Origin: Planctomycetota bacterium
GTDB taxonomy: Bacteria; Planctomycetota; UBA8742; UBA2392
Assembly: GCA_022071975.1 (NCBI GenBank)
Contig: JAJVIO010000018.1
Location: 24,231-78,708, forward strand
Length of the DNA stretch: 54,478 nt
Direction: 5' to 3'
The translations under genes were made by a program, and so were the position numbers. Below are positions 8,080 through 16,897 of this stretch, one piece after another (position 1 is the first letter of the stretch; each line of letters begins with the position of its first letter). Below the pieces are notes generated by a model. It worked only from the letters and a program-made list of their open reading frames with translations, was not told the DNA's origin and did not search any database.

Positions 8080-9153
8080 CTAAGAGGCCGCCTCGGCTTC
8101 CTGCGGGTTCAGCAGTTCCTCGGCCTTCTCGTGCGACATGCGGGCGATCTCGTCGATCTTGGCCCGTGTGTTTGCCAGCAGTTCCTCAAGGGCCTTCTTC
8201 TGCTCGGCCGTCTTGAACTGCATGGTGGAGAGCGCCTTGGTAGCGCGCTCCCACTGGGCATGGAACATGCCCAGGTCGGCGGCACCCTTCTTGATCAGGT
8301 GCTTGTTCAGCACGCGCTCGGGCGGCTGGCGCAGATTACGCACCAGGCCCAGCTTGCTGAAGGCCAGCAGGATGTAATAGGTCATGTCCACTTCGTACCA
8401 GTAGAAGCCCTGGCGGCAGGAAGCCTGGTAGTGGTGGTGGTTGTTGTGCCAGCCCTCGCCGCCGGTCAGCAGCGCGATCAGCAGGTTGTTGCGGCTGGTG
8501 TCGCGGGTGGCAAAGCGGCGCGAGCCGAACACGTGGGCCAGCGAGTTCACCGTAAAGGTGCCGTGCCACAGCAGGACGGTGGACAGCCAGAAGCCGATGA
8601 TGCAGTAACCGGCAGCACCCAGCCAAGAGCCGCTGATGCCGTAACCCATGAAGAACACGGCCGTGGCCAGCAGGGTGCCCGGTACGAACTCGTGCTTGTT
8701 GAGCCACTTGAGCTCGGGGTTGTCCTTGAAGTCAGGGATCAACTCCCAGCGCGTGTCGAAGTGGACCTTGCACAGGAACCACTGCATGTGGCTCCAGAGG
8801 AAGCCGCGCTTGGGCGAGTGCACGTCCTCGGGCTGGTCCGAATACTTGTGGTGGTGGCGGTGGTGGGCCGCCCACCAGAGTACGCCGCGCTGGAACGAGG
8901 TGGTGCCGCCGAGCGCCATCAGGAACTGCATGACGCGGCCCATCTGGTAGCTGCGGTGCGAGAAGTAGCGGTGATAGCCGCCGGTGATGAAGAACACCCG
9001 CGCGTAATACAGAACCACCATCACGACCCAGGCTGACCAGTGCCCGTGGCCGGTGTAGATCGCCGCGAGGGGCAGCAGGTGAACCAGCCAGAACGGAAGG
9101 GTGCGGAACCAGTCGATTTTCTCTTCGGGCGACAAATCAAACGTGCGTGCCAT
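8080..9153 (-). CDS. Membrane fatty-acid (acyl) desaturase, delta-9 type
   Basis: A 357-aa di-iron desaturase that introduces a cis double bond into acyl chains, using O2 and an electron donor. The three histidine boxes are present: HRYFSH at residues 61-66, HHRHHH at 97-102 and GEGWHNNHHH near 232-241. Two hydrophobic hairpins flank the first box and the region after the second, as in the family. I chose the ATG at 9153 (MARTFDLSPEEK), which has AGAGG 10-14 bases upstream, instead of the alternative start at 9192. A charged coiled-coil tail of about 60 residues extends past the desaturase core. The gene diverges from a MarR regulator, and a palindrome at 9250 lies between them, suggesting MarR control of membrane-lipid unsaturation. 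No cytochrome b5 or ferredoxin partner is encoded nearby. Confidence 0.94.
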   Translation of the reverse strand: MARTFDLSPEEKIDWFRTLPFWLVHLLPLAAIYTGHGHWSAWVVMVVLYYARVFFITGGYHRYFSHRSYQMGRVMQFLMALGGTTSFQRGVLWWAAHHRHHHKYSDQPEDVHSPKRGFLWSHMQWFLCKVHFDTRWELIPDFKDNPELKWLNKHEFVPGTLLATAVFFMGYGISGSWLGAAGYCIIGFWLSTVLLWHGTFTVNSLAHVFGSRRFATRDTSRNNLLIALLTGGEGWHNNHHHYQASCRQGFYWYEVDMTYYILLAFSKLGLVRNLRQPPERVLNKHLIKKGAADLGMFHAQWERATKALSTMQFKTAEQKKALEELLANTRAKIDEIARMSHEKAEELLNPQEAEAAS

Positions 9154-9249
9154 GCGGATAACCTCTGTTGAAACGTTAAGCGGACCGCCCACGCGGTCTT
9201 TGATGACTCGACAGTTTATCCTGCCATGGTCGATATCCTAGGCAATAAA

Positions 9250-9263
9250 TGACCCAGTGGTCA
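9250..9263. promoter_or_regulatory. Palindrome in the desaturase/marR divergent region
   Basis: TGACC-CAGT-GGTCA, a perfect 5-bp inverted repeat just upstream of the marR -35 element and on the desaturase promoter side. It is a plausible operator for a dimeric regulator such as the adjacent MarR protein. No binding evidence exists in the sequence beyond symmetry and position. Confidence 0.4.
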
Positions 9264-9272
9264 GTTTCTCGA

Positions 9273-9302
9273 TTGCCCCGAGGGCGGCTGCGCGGCTAAA
9301 AT
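9273..9302 (+). promoter_or_regulatory. Candidate promoter of marR, giving a leaderless mRNA
   Basis: TTGCCC at 9273-9278, an 18-bp spacer and TAAAAT at 9297-9302. The expected start falls about seven bases downstream, at or next to the ATG at 9310. There is no ribosome-binding site before that ATG, which fits leaderless translation. AAGTTGTA between the -10 and the ATG matches a half-site of the palindrome at 9817. Confidence 0.45.
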
Positions 9303-9309
9303 AAGTTGT

Positions 9310-9750
9310 ATGGCCAAACAACTGAAGAACATCGCCGACGAGATCGCGCAAGCCTGCCTTGCCAGCCGCACCCGCCTGCTGGGACGCGTCATCACCGGCA
9401 TCTATGACGACGCGTTGCGCGCCGTGGGACTGACCTCGCCGCAGATGACCATCCTGGTCGCCCTTGAGCACACCGGCGGCGTGCAGCCCGGCGCCCTGTG
9501 CGACGCCCTGAAACTGGACAAGTCCACCCTCAGCCGCAACGTCGACCGCATGGAGCGCAATGGCTGGCTCGGCAAACTGCAGGGCGCCGACGCGCGCTCA
9601 CACACCCTGCAGCTCACAGATGCAGGCCGCCGCAAGCTTCAAGAGGCCATTCCCCACTGGCGCAAGGCGCAGTCCGAGGCCGAGGAAACCCTCGGCAAGG
9701 GCGGCATGGATACGCTGTTCCGGGTAAGCAAGCGCATCCGCGGCTTTTAG
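9310..9750 (+). CDS. MarR-family transcriptional regulator
   Basis: A 146-aa winged-helix repressor of the MarR family. The helix-turn-helix lies around residues 40-75 (SPQMTILVALEHTGGVQPGA, then LDKSTLSRNVDRMERNGWL), and the wing contains GADARSHTLQLTDAGR, the family signature. Flanking N- and C-terminal helices would form the dimer interface. It diverges from the desaturase gene and is followed 123 bp later by a 7-TM protein gene. Candidate operators lie on both sides (9250 and 9817). It probably represses itself and one or both neighbours, with release by a lipophilic or phenolic ligand as in other MarR proteins. The ligand is unknown. Confidence 0.93.
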   Translation: MAKQLKNIADEIAQACLASRTRLLGRVITGIYDDALRAVGLTSPQMTILVALEHTGGVQPGALCDALKLDKSTLSRNVDRMERNGWLGKLQGADARSHTLQLTDAGRRKLQEAIPHWRKAQSEAEETLGKGGMDTLFRVSKRIRGF

Positions 9751-9816
9751 CCGTGCCACAACCACGGGCAGGCGCACCAGAGCCGGTCCCCTTTCGCGTT
9801 CCTCCCTCCGGTTTAT

Positions 9817-9832
9817 AGTTGCATCTACAACT
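9817..9832. promoter_or_regulatory. MarR-type palindrome upstream of the 7-TM gene
   Basis: AGTTG-CATCTA-CAACT, a perfect inverted repeat that overlaps a possible -10 (TATAGT at 9814-9819). Read on the minus strand it contains AAGTTGTA, the same octamer found at the marR start (9302-9309). The spacing and dyad resemble known MarR operators. This supports one regulator acting at both sites. Confidence 0.45.
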
Positions 9833-9873
9833 TTGGCGCGCTAGGATCAACACCGACGTGCGGAGTCCTCGCC

Positions 9874-10605
9874 ATGCCGCAGATACTCGTGGATGTGTCG
9901 TTCGTAATGCTTGTGCTGGCCTGCGCGGCCCTGGTCCTGCGCGCCGTCGGCGTCGCCTGGCGCGAACGGCCCGCCCGCGCCGTTGGCGTTGCCGCCCTCG
10001 CGCTGACAGGCTGGCTGGCGCTGATCGCCGCCGTCTCCGCTTCGGGCGTACTCACGCCGACGCCCGACCGCGTGCCGCCCAACCTGCCGGTGCTGGCCGT
10101 TACCATGACGCTTATGCTGGTGCTGACCCTGGGCCCCGTGGGCCGTCGCATTACCGAGCGCATCCGCCCGCACTGGCTGATCAGCTTCCAGTTGTTCCGT
10201 GTGCCCGTTGAGCTGATCCTGTTTGCTCTCGCGGTGAACGGCCTGGGCCCCACCCTGCTCAGCTTTGAAGGACGCAACTTTGACATCGTGACCGGGCTGA
10301 CGGCGCCGCTTGCCGCCTGGCTGATGCTGCGCAAACCCGGCAAAGCCCTCGTCATCGGTTGGAATCTGCTGGGACTGGCCCTGCTGCTCAACGTGCTGAT
10401 TCACGCCGTGCTGTCGATGCCGGGCCCCATGCAGCAGATTTTCACCCAGCCGGGGCCGGAAGTCGTGGCGACCGTTCCGTACATCTGGCTGCCCGCATTC
10501 CTGGTGCCGCTGGCGTTTGCCGGCCACCTGCTGAGCCTGCGCCAGGCGCTGCGTCCCGCCGCGCGCGGCGCCACGGAGCTCGAGTCGGCTGCCGTCATCG
10601 CCTAG
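9874..10605 (+). CDS. Seven-transmembrane protein, unknown function
   Basis: A 243-aa integral membrane protein with seven hydrophobic segments, at roughly residues 3-28, 37-60, 71-88, 104-124, 136-152, 159-181 and 199-220. A conserved-looking stretch, WLISFQLFRVPVELILF, sits in the fourth segment. Polar residues within the membrane (FQ...FR...E) hint at a ligand or ion site, but I cannot name a family with confidence. It follows marR by 123 bp, and a palindrome overlaps its likely -10, so it may be the MarR target, for example an exporter or membrane enzyme. No signal peptide or soluble domain is present. A hairpin repeat follows 17 bp after the stop. Confidence 0.75.
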   Translation: MPQILVDVSFVMLVLACAALVLRAVGVAWRERPARAVGVAALALTGWLALIAAVSASGVLTPTPDRVPPNLPVLAVTMTLMLVLTLGPVGRRITERIRPHWLISFQLFRVPVELILFALAVNGLGPTLLSFEGRNFDIVTGLTAPLAAWLMLRKPGKALVIGWNLLGLALLLNVLIHAVLSMPGPMQQIFTQPGPEVVATVPYIWLPAFLVPLAFAGHLLSLRQALRPAARGATELESAAVIA

Positions 10606-10622
10606 TCGGAGCGTCACCCCCG

Positions 10623-10655
10623 AAAGGGACAGGCACGTTCCGTGCCTGTCCCTTT
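10623..10655. repeat. GGGACAGGCAC hairpin repeat, copy 1
   Basis: A perfect inverted repeat with 15-bp arms (AAAGGGACAGGCACG and its complement) and a TTC loop, 17 bp after the stop of the 7-TM gene. The right arm ends in CCCTTT, so it could act as a weak terminator. Four related copies occur at 21903, 22456, 26666 and 35307. Confidence 0.85.
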
Positions 10656-10729
10656 GCGCCGTTAACCTGACCCGGGATTGCGGTGCCGCGCCGCTTCGTT
10701 ACCCTACCGCACCTCTTGGCAGGACACCC

Positions 10730-12550
10730 ATGCGTCGCGAAGACATCCGCAACATCGCAGTCGTTGCCCACGTTGACCACGGCAAGACCACCCTGGTGGA
10801 CGGCTTCCTGGAAGCCGCGAACTTTTTCGGCCACAAGTCCGAGCACGCCGAAGCCTTCATGGACAGCAACCCCCTCGAGCGCGAGCGCGGCATCACCATC
10901 CTGGCCAAGAACGTCTCCTTCAAATGGAAGGGAGTGAAGGTCAACCTGATCGACACCCCCGGCCACGCCGACTTCGCCGGCGAGGTCGAACGCGTGCTGA
11001 GCATGGCCGACGGCTGCTTCCTGCTGGTGGACGCGGCCGAGGGGCCCATGCCGCAGACCAAGTTCGTGCTGCGCAAGGCGCTGGCCCACCACCTGAAGCC
11101 GCTGGTGGTGGTGAACAAGATTGACCGCCCCGACGCCCGCGCGCTGGAGGTGCTGGACGAGGTGTTCCAGCTTTTCATCGACCTGGGCGCTGACGACGCG
11201 CAGCTTGATTTCCCGGTAATCTATGCCTCCGGCCGCGACCGCGTGGCCAGCCTTGACCCGTCAACACGGGGCGAGAACCTGGTGCCGCTGATGGACGCCA
11301 TGATCGACAAGATCCCCGGCCCGGAAGTGCAGCCCGACAAGCCCTTCCAGGTGCAGATCACCAACTTCCTGTTCGACCAGTTCGTGGGCCGCGTGGGCAT
11401 CGGGCGCATCATGCGCGGCACCCTGACCGCGCGCGACCAGGTCGCGGTGGTCAAACGCGAGGGCACCGTGCACAAGGCCCAGGCCAAGCAGGTGCAGGTG
11501 TTCGACGGCCTGAAACGCGTGGACGTCGAGAAGGTCAGTGCCGGCGACATCGTGGCGATCGTGGGACTGGAAGACATCGACATCGGCGACACCGTCGCGC
11601 ACATCGAGCACCCGGAGGCCCTGCCACCGGTGCCGATCGACGAGCCCACCATCACCATGGAATTCCGTGTCAACGACTCGCCCTTCGCCGGCAAGGAAGG
11701 CGAGTTCGTCACCAGCCGCCAGGTGCGCGACCGCCTGGAGCGCGCCGCCGAGGCAGACGTGGCCCTGCGCGTGCACACCGGAGACTCGGCCGACAGCTTC
11801 AAGGTAATGGGCCGCGGCACGCTGCACCTGGGCATTCTGGTTGAGAACATGCGCCGCGAGGGGTACGAGTTCGCGATCGGCGCGCCCGAGGTGATCGTGC
11901 ACGAGGTGGACGGCCACAAGGAAGAACCCTGGGAAGACGCGGTGATTGACGTGCCGCAGGCGCACGCGGGCAAGGTGATCGAGCTGCTGGGCTCAAGGGC
12001 CGGGCAGCTGACGCACATGGAAAACCACGGCCAGCGCACGGTGATCCACTTCGAAGTGCCCTCGCGCGGGCTGATCGGCATGCGCACGCGCATTTTGACG
12101 GCAACGCAGGGCGAAGCGATTTTCAGCCACCGATTCCGCGAGTACAAGCGCATGGCGGGTGAGATCGCGCGCCGCGCGCGGGGCTCGATCATCAACATGG
12201 ACAACGGCCAGGTAACCAGCTACGCGCTGGACAACCTGAACGACCGCGGCGACTTTTTCGTGGGACCCTCCGACCCGGTCTACTCCGGGCAGGTGGTCGG
12301 CGAAAACTGCCGCGAAGGCGACATCGTGGCCAACGTGTGCCGCACCAAGCACCTGACCAACATCCGCAGCAGCAACAAGGAAGCATTCACGCGTCTCAAG
12401 ACGCGCCGCGACCTGAGCCTCGAGGAAGCCATGGAGTGGATCGAGCCCGACGAGCTGGTCGAGGTGACGCCCAAGGCCTACCGCATCCGCAAGCGCGAAC
12501 TGGACGAGAACGCCCGCAAGCGCGCCAAGAAGGCAATCGCCGCAAGCTGA
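10730..12550 (+). CDS. typA: Translational GTPase TypA/BipA
   Basis: A 606-aa ribosome-associated GTPase of the EF-G/LepA superfamily, involved in 50S assembly and stress growth. GTPase motifs are intact: G1 AHVDHGKT (residues 13-20), a switch with RERGITI, G3 DTPGHADF (about 75-82) and G4 NKID (about 128). The TypA-specific C-terminal domain follows, with [19 protein letters not shown] and [27 protein letters not shown]. Length matches the family (about 600-615 aa). The ATG has AGGA about nine bases upstream. It appears to be a stand-alone gene; an imperfect hairpin lies at 12573-12603, past the stop. Confidence 0.98.
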   Translation: MRREDIRNIAVVAHVDHGKTTLVDGFLEAANFFGHKSEHAEAFMDSNPLERERGITILAKNVSFKWKGVKVNLIDTPGHADFAGEVERVLSMADGCFLLVDAAEGPMPQTKFVLRKALAHHLKPLVVVNKIDRPDARALEVLDEVFQLFIDLGADDAQLDFPVIYASGRDRVASLDPSTRGENLVPLMDAMIDKIPGPEVQPDKPFQVQITNFLFDQFVGRVGIGRIMRGTLTARDQVAVVKREGTVHKAQAKQVQVFDGLKRVDVEKVSAGDIVAIVGLEDIDIGDTVAHIEHPEALPPVPIDEPTITMEFRVNDSPFAGKEGEFVTSRQVRDRLERAAEADVALRVHTGDSADSFKVMGRGTLHLGILVENMRREGYEFAIGAPEVIVHEVDGHKEEPWEDAVIDVPQAHAGKVIELLGSRAGQLTHMENHGQRTVIHFEVPSRGLIGMRTRILTATQGEAIFSHRFREYKRMAGEIARRARGSIINMDNGQVTSYALDNLNDRGDFFVGPSDPVYSGQVVGENCREGDIVANVCRTKHLTNIRSSNKEAFTRLKTRRDLSLEEAMEWIEPDELVEVTPKAYRIRKRELDENARKRAKKAIAAS

Positions 12551-12900
12551 TCGGCCGCCATTAAAGGCGGGCGGGCGCTTCGGCCCTTTTGGCCTCGGCG
12601 CCCGTGGTTGGAGTGACCGCTCCGGCGGGGCGAGTTCACCTGCGTCCTGCGGCGGGGGTGCCGCTGTTTGACGCGGTGGCTCCTGCCCCGCGGCGGGTGG
12701 GACACAAGCCTTTCGGCCTCGTTCCCACGCCATGAAAGTACCCGCTGCGGCCGCAGCGCGCGATTACAACACAGCCGGTGGTTTGTAGGGCAAAGGCTGA
12801 AACCGACGCCATTCGACATTGAATGCGAGTGAACGGCTTTGATTCGCGTCCACCGCGCCGGGAACAGCACACTCCAGATCCCCGGCCATGGCTGGCCGGG
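12551..12900. other. Gene-poor interval rich in palindromes
   Basis: I see no credible gene here. An imperfect hairpin (GGGCGC...GCGCCC with inner GGCC/GGCC) at 12573-12603 follows typA but lacks a T-tract. GTGGGA...TCCCAC at 12697-12728 encloses an inner GCC/GGC pair. CCCGGCCA-TGGC-TGGCCGGG at 12881-12900 abuts the stop of the leftward alpha-CTD-like gene and may help end its transcript, although no T-run follows. The rest has no recognisable RNA family signature. Confidence 0.5.
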
Positions 12901-13272
12901 TTACTGGGCCAGCGTCAGGCCGTGGCGGTGCAGGGCGTTGCGGATCTCGGCGACGCTTTCGTCGCCCAGGCCGGTGTTGCGCACCTGGCGCTCGGTGGTG
13001 AGGGTCAGGTCTCGCACGCGCTCGACGCCGATGGCGCGCAGCTTCTTGGTGATGCGCAGGGCGAGGTCCAGCACCTCCAGCGGCTCGGCCAGGATGTCGG
13101 ACTCCATCACTTCACTGTCCGGCAGCTCGTTCTGGCGCAGGCGCTCGGCCATCATGGCGCGCGCGATGCGGAAGGCCTCGCGGGCCAGTTCCTCGACGTC
13201 GTCCCAGTCGCGGTCTACCAGCAGCCCCTGCAGCGCCGCGGCGGCGAAAAGGTCCAGTTGGCTTGAACTCAT
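12901..13272 (-). CDS. Small protein with RNA polymerase alpha-CTD-like domain and N-terminal clamp-binding-type motif
   Basis: A 123-aa protein started at the ATG at 13272. That ATG overlaps the TGA of the upstream phosphatase-STAND gene as ATGA, so translation is probably coupled. Residues about 64-123 (LEVLDLALRITKKLR to the end) align by eye with the helix-hairpin-helix C-terminal domain of RpoA. The LxLxxR start, the GLGDES loop matching NLGKKS, and the ending HGLTL matching RGLSL all agree. The Arg equivalent to E. coli alpha R265 is kept, while other DNA-contact positions differ. Residues 5-9 read QLDLF, which matches the beta sliding-clamp consensus QL(S/D)LF. The middle is helical. 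A DNA- or RNA-polymerase-binding adaptor working with the phosphatase-STAND protein is my inference. Confidence 0.75.
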   Translation of the reverse strand: MSSSQLDLFAAAALQGLLVDRDWDDVEELAREAFRIARAMMAERLRQNELPDSEVMESDILAEPLEVLDLALRITKKLRAIGVERVRDLTLTTERQVRNTGLGDESVAEIRNALHRHGLTLAQ

Positions 13273-16200
13273 GGCTGGTCTCCGTCCGTGACATCGGCTG
13301 CCTGGAATGGAGTATGGCCGCAGCGCATGCACTTCTTCAAGGCCCTGATGCGCTCGCGCGATCCCATGTAGCGCTGGCCGCAGACAGCGCAGAGCACGCG
13401 CACGCGCGGCGCGGTGCCGCGCGCGGACACCTCAAGCAGCGCCAGCGCTTTGCGCGCGACACGTTCCGTGGAATAGGCGCTGTAGCCGGCGGCGGCGGCC
13501 AGTTCCCGGACCCTGGCGGCCGCGCGGTTGGCGTCGGCCACGCGCTCGAGCGCCAGCAGGCAGCGGGCGTGGCTGGCCAGCAGCAGCAGGTAGGCGTCCT
13601 GGCGGGTGGCGCCGGCTTGCTCCGCCCGTTTCAGGGCCTCGGCGACCAGCTTCTCCGCGCCGTCGGCGGCGTCGACGCCCACCAGGGCCAGGCCCCGCAG
13701 CGCCTCGACGATGCAGGTCTCGTTCTGGTTCTCCAGCTTGCCCAGCGCGTCGAGAGCCTCGTCGAGGTGCTTGAGCGCAGAAGCATACTCACGGCGCTCG
13801 ACCTCTGTTTCCGCCAGCAGCCGCGCGGCCCGCGCGATCGAGCCCGGCTCACGGATGTCGCGGAAGATATCCAGCGCCAGGGTCGCATGCTCGCCGGCGG
13901 CGTCGATGTCGTCCACTTCCAGCGACAGCTCGGCCATGTCGGCCTCCACGATTGCGGTGACGCGCGACAGGCCGGCCTCCCGCGCGAGCTGGCCCGCATG
14001 AAGCAGCTGCTCAAGCGCCTCGTCAAGCCGGCCGCGACGGATCAGGATCTGGCTTTTGTCGCGGATGCAGTGGATCAGGCCCTCGGTGAAGCCCAGCCGC
14101 ACGGCCTGCTTCTCGCCGGCATCCAGCGCGGCCCAGGCGTCGTCCAGCCGCCCCAACGCAATGTACGCTGAGGCGCGACTCACGCTTACACCCAGCAGGT
14201 TGAAGCGGCTGTCCACCTCGCGGGACATCTGCTCGGCGACCTCGTACTCTTTCAGCGCTTCCTCGATGCGCTGCTGGCGCGCGCGCATCCCGGCCAGCAC
14301 CAGGTGGCCGCGCGCGGCCTGTTCCAGTTTGCCGAGACGCTTCAGCGCCTCGATCGCGTTGCGCATGCCTGTCACGGCTTCTTCTTCCTCGCCGAGCGCG
14401 CCCTGCAGGTGCGCCACGGCATAGGCCGCCAGCGCGCGCGCTAACGAGTCCGGGGCGTCCTTCACGAGCGCGAACGCGCGGCGCGACGTGCGCAGCGCCT
14501 CATGGGGATCACCCAGGAACAGCAGGGCGGTGCTCTGCACATTCAGCAGTGTTGCCAGCAGCTCATTGCTGCACTTGCCGCACGCGTCGATCGCGGCGCG
14601 AACGCGCGGAAGCACGTCGGCCGAGCCTCCCTGCCGCGCGCTGATGGCGCGCACCGCGCTCAGCAGCACGGCCGCGGAGTCGATGTCGCGGGCGGCGATG
14701 GCGGCGTCGGCGGCGGCCAGCAGGTTGGCGCGGTCCAGCGCGAGGCGGTCGTTGGCCTCGATGAAATCGGGGCCGTTGAAGCGCTGCTGCCACTGGTCGG
14801 CGTAGGACGTGAAGTGCGCGATGTGCCGCTTGACGGCCTGCGGCGCCGGGTCGGGCTCGCCAAGCTGGCGGGCGAACTCACTCAGCGCCGAGAAGGCATG
14901 GAAGCGCGTGCCGTAGGGCGTGGCCTCTCGCCACAGGAAGCTCTTGTCCAGCAGCGCCTCGATGGCGTCCAGCGCGCCCTGCTGCGCCTCGCGGCCGGGC
15001 ACCTGCACCACCTTCTCGACGGCCTCGAGGTAGCAGCCGCCGGCGAACACGCAAAGCTGCCGGAAGGCGTCCAGCTCCCAGTCTTCGAGGTGCCCGAAGC
15101 TCCATTCCAGGGCCTCGCGCATCGACGAGTAGGGCGAGGCCAGGCCTTCGCTGCGGGCGCGCATCACCGCCACACGCGACGACGGGTTGCGCAGTTGCTG
15201 CAGCACCTTGCGCGGCGTCAGCACGTGCATGCGCGACGCCGCCAGCTCAAGCGCCAGCGGCATGCAGCCGAGCTCGTTGCAGATGCCGAGCACATCCGCC
15301 ACGTTGTCGCGAGCCAGGACAAATTCGGGGCTGGCGCGCCTGGCCCGGTCCACGAACAGCTTCACCGCCGCGTACCCGCCGGCGACTTCCGGGTCACTGG
15401 AGGGCTTGGCCGGCAGCGACAGCGGGCGCAGCGCGATCTCCGGTACGCCGCGCACGGCCGGGCGAATCTGGCTCGTGACGATGCAGACCAGCTCGGGCGC
15501 CAGCACCTGCCAGCGCCGCAGCACTTCGCGCAGCGGCACGATCACGCCCTCGGCGTTGTCCAGCACCATCAGGGTGGGGCCGCGCAGCCCCAGCATGCGG
15601 CCCAGCTGCTGGGCGGGCGGCTCGCTACCGTTCATGGTCAGGCGCAGGTTGGCCGCGATTTCATTGAACAGAGCGGCCTCGTCGCGGCAGGCCGCCAGCT
15701 GCACCATCCAGACGCCGCCGGGGTAGTCGCGGCCCAGCGCCCGCGCGCTTTCAAGCGCGAGGCGCGTCTTGCCAAGGCCCGCCACGCCGACGATGGCGAC
15801 GATGCGTCGGCCGTTCTCGATGTGCGTACGGATCTCGGCGCTTTCTTCTTCGCGGGCGATGAACGAGTCCGAGCGCGGCAGCAGGTTGGTGTCGATCTTC
15901 TGGCGCCAGACCGGCCTGGCGTCGGGGCTGCCCAGGAAGCGGAAGCCGAGCAGCGTAACGTCGTCTTCCCAGACGCGGCCGGCGCAGAAGCCTTTCAACT
16001 CTTTCAGCACGCCCGCCAGCATGCCGGCGCTGTCTGCGGTTGACGCCTTCGCCACCACGCCGCCCAGGCGATCAAGCCCGAATTGCTCGTCGTCAGCGCG
16101 GGTGGCCTCCGTGACTCCGTCGGTGTAGAGCAGCACGGTGTCGCCGTGCTGAAGCTGCAGCGACTGCTCTTCCAGGCTTTCCTGCATCGCCTTCAGGAAC

Positions 16201-16697
16201 ACCGAGCCCAGCACCACGCCCTTGGCCGAGTGGCGGCTGACCTGGGCAGAGCCGTGCCTTCGCAAAATCAGCGGGTTGTGGCCCGCGCTGGCGTAGCGCA
16301 GCAGGCCGGTCTCCGAGTTCAGCACTCCGTACCACACCGTGATGAAGCTGCCCTTGGGCAGGTCGTCGGCCAGGTCTTCGCAGGCGGCCAGCAGCACCTC
16401 AGCCGGCGAGCTGGAGCGGCGGGCGTGGATCTGCAGGGTTTTCTTGGCGGCCGCCATCATCAGCGCGGCGTCAAGGCCGTGGCCTGAGACGTCGGCCAGC
16501 ACGATGCCGAGCTCGGTGGGGCTGACGGTGATGAAGTCGTAGAAGTCGCCGCCGAGCTCGTCACAGGCCTCGTAGAAGACGTCGATATCGACGCCCTCCA
16601 GTTTGGGCGGCGGCGGCAGCATGCCGAGCTGCACGCTGCGCGCGCGCAACAAAGACTGTGTGACGCGTCCGCGTCGCTTGGTTTCTTCTGAAGGCAT
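13269..16697 (-). CDS. SpoIIE-type phosphatase - STAND ATPase - TPR - zinc ribbon protein
   Basis: A 1142-aa cytoplasmic signalling protein. Residues 15-255 are a PP2C-like SpoIIE phosphatase, with GGDFYDF (49-55), DVSGHG (69-74), SAGHNPL (138-143) and YTDGVTEA (191-198). Residues 270-560 are a STAND/NB-ARC-type NTPase, with Walker A GVAGLGKTR (about 304-312), Walker B LMVLDN (376-381) and a winged-helix-like MREALEWSFGHLEDWE. About 500 residues of TPR-like helices follow. The C-terminus has two CxxC pairs (CAVCGQ and CMRCGH) forming a zinc ribbon. It probably dephosphorylates Ser/Thr sites on a partner when the STAND/TPR part senses a signal. It overlaps the alpha-CTD-like gene by ATGA. A paralogue lies at 31559-35257. 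No cognate anti-sigma or anti-anti-sigma gene is nearby. Confidence 0.9.
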   Translation of the reverse strand: MPSEETKRRGRVTQSLLRARSVQLGMLPPPPKLEGVDIDVFYEACDELGGDFYDFITVSPTELGIVLADVSGHGLDAALMMAAAKKTLQIHARRSSSPAEVLLAACEDLADDLPKGSFITVWYGVLNSETGLLRYASAGHNPLILRRHGSAQVSRHSAKGVVLGSVFLKAMQESLEEQSLQLQHGDTVLLYTDGVTEATRADDEQFGLDRLGGVVAKASTADSAGMLAGVLKELKGFCAGRVWEDDVTLLGFRFLGSPDARPVWRQKIDTNLLPRSDSFIAREEESAEIRTHIENGRRIVAIVGVAGLGKTRLALESARALGRDYPGGVWMVQLAACRDEAALFNEIAANLRLTMNGSEPPAQQLGRMLGLRGPTLMVLDNAEGVIVPLREVLRRWQVLAPELVCIVTSQIRPAVRGVPEIALRPLSLPAKPSSDPEVAGGYAAVKLFVDRARRASPEFVLARDNVADVLGICNELGCMPLALELAASRMHVLTPRKVLQQLRNPSSRVAVMRARSEGLASPYSSMREALEWSFGHLEDWELDAFRQLCVFAGGCYLEAVEKVVQVPGREAQQGALDAIEALLDKSFLWREATPYGTRFHAFSALSEFARQLGEPDPAPQAVKRHIAHFTSYADQWQQRFNGPDFIEANDRLALDRANLLAAADAAIAARDIDSAAVLLSAVRAISARQGGSADVLPRVRAAIDACGKCSNELLATLLNVQSTALLFLGDPHEALRTSRRAFALVKDAPDSLARALAAYAVAHLQGALGEEEEAVTGMRNAIEALKRLGKLEQAARGHLVLAGMRARQQRIEEALKEYEVAEQMSREVDSRFNLLGVSVSRASAYIALGRLDDAWAALDAGEKQAVRLGFTEGLIHCIRDKSQILIRRGRLDEALEQLLHAGQLAREAGLSRVTAIVEADMAELSLEVDDIDAAGEHATLALDIFRDIREPGSIARAARLLAETEVERREYASALKHLDEALDALGKLENQNETCIVEALRGLALVGVDAADGAEKLVAEALKRAEQAGATRQDAYLLLLASHARCLLALERVADANRAAARVRELAAAAGYSAYSTERVARKALALLEVSARGTAPRVRVLCAVCGQRYMGSRERIRALKKCMRCGHTPFQAADVTDGDQP

Positions 16698-16836
16698 GTG
16701 ACCGGGCCCCGAGGCAGACCGTCAATTCTCGCGTTTTAGCAGCGCGGCGCAAGGAGGGCTTTGAAGGGAGCAACGTCACCCGACTCGCTTGGTCGGCTGT
16801 CACCGGCAAACCTGTCCGCGTCCCTTTGGGACCTGC

Positions 16837-16871
16837 AGAAATAAGCCGGCCCGACAGGATTGTCGGGCCGG
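16837..16871 (-). terminator. Intrinsic terminator after the second gspE gene
   Basis: A perfect 11-bp stem, CCGGCCCGACA (16846-16856) with TGTCGGGCCGG (16861-16871), and a 4-nt loop. Read leftward it is followed by CTTATTTCTG, a short T-rich tail. It lies 27 bp past the stop at 16898 and fits leftward termination, insulating the phosphatase-STAND gene. Confidence 0.75.
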
Positions 16872-16897
16872 TGCGAAGGTCCAGCATTCAGCAGCCG

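Noticed and set aside
12551..12900. tmRNA or RNase P RNA in the typA/alpha-CTD-like interval
   Set aside because: No resume-codon tag ORF, no tRNA-like ends that pair and no RNase P core sequence were found; only simple hairpins.
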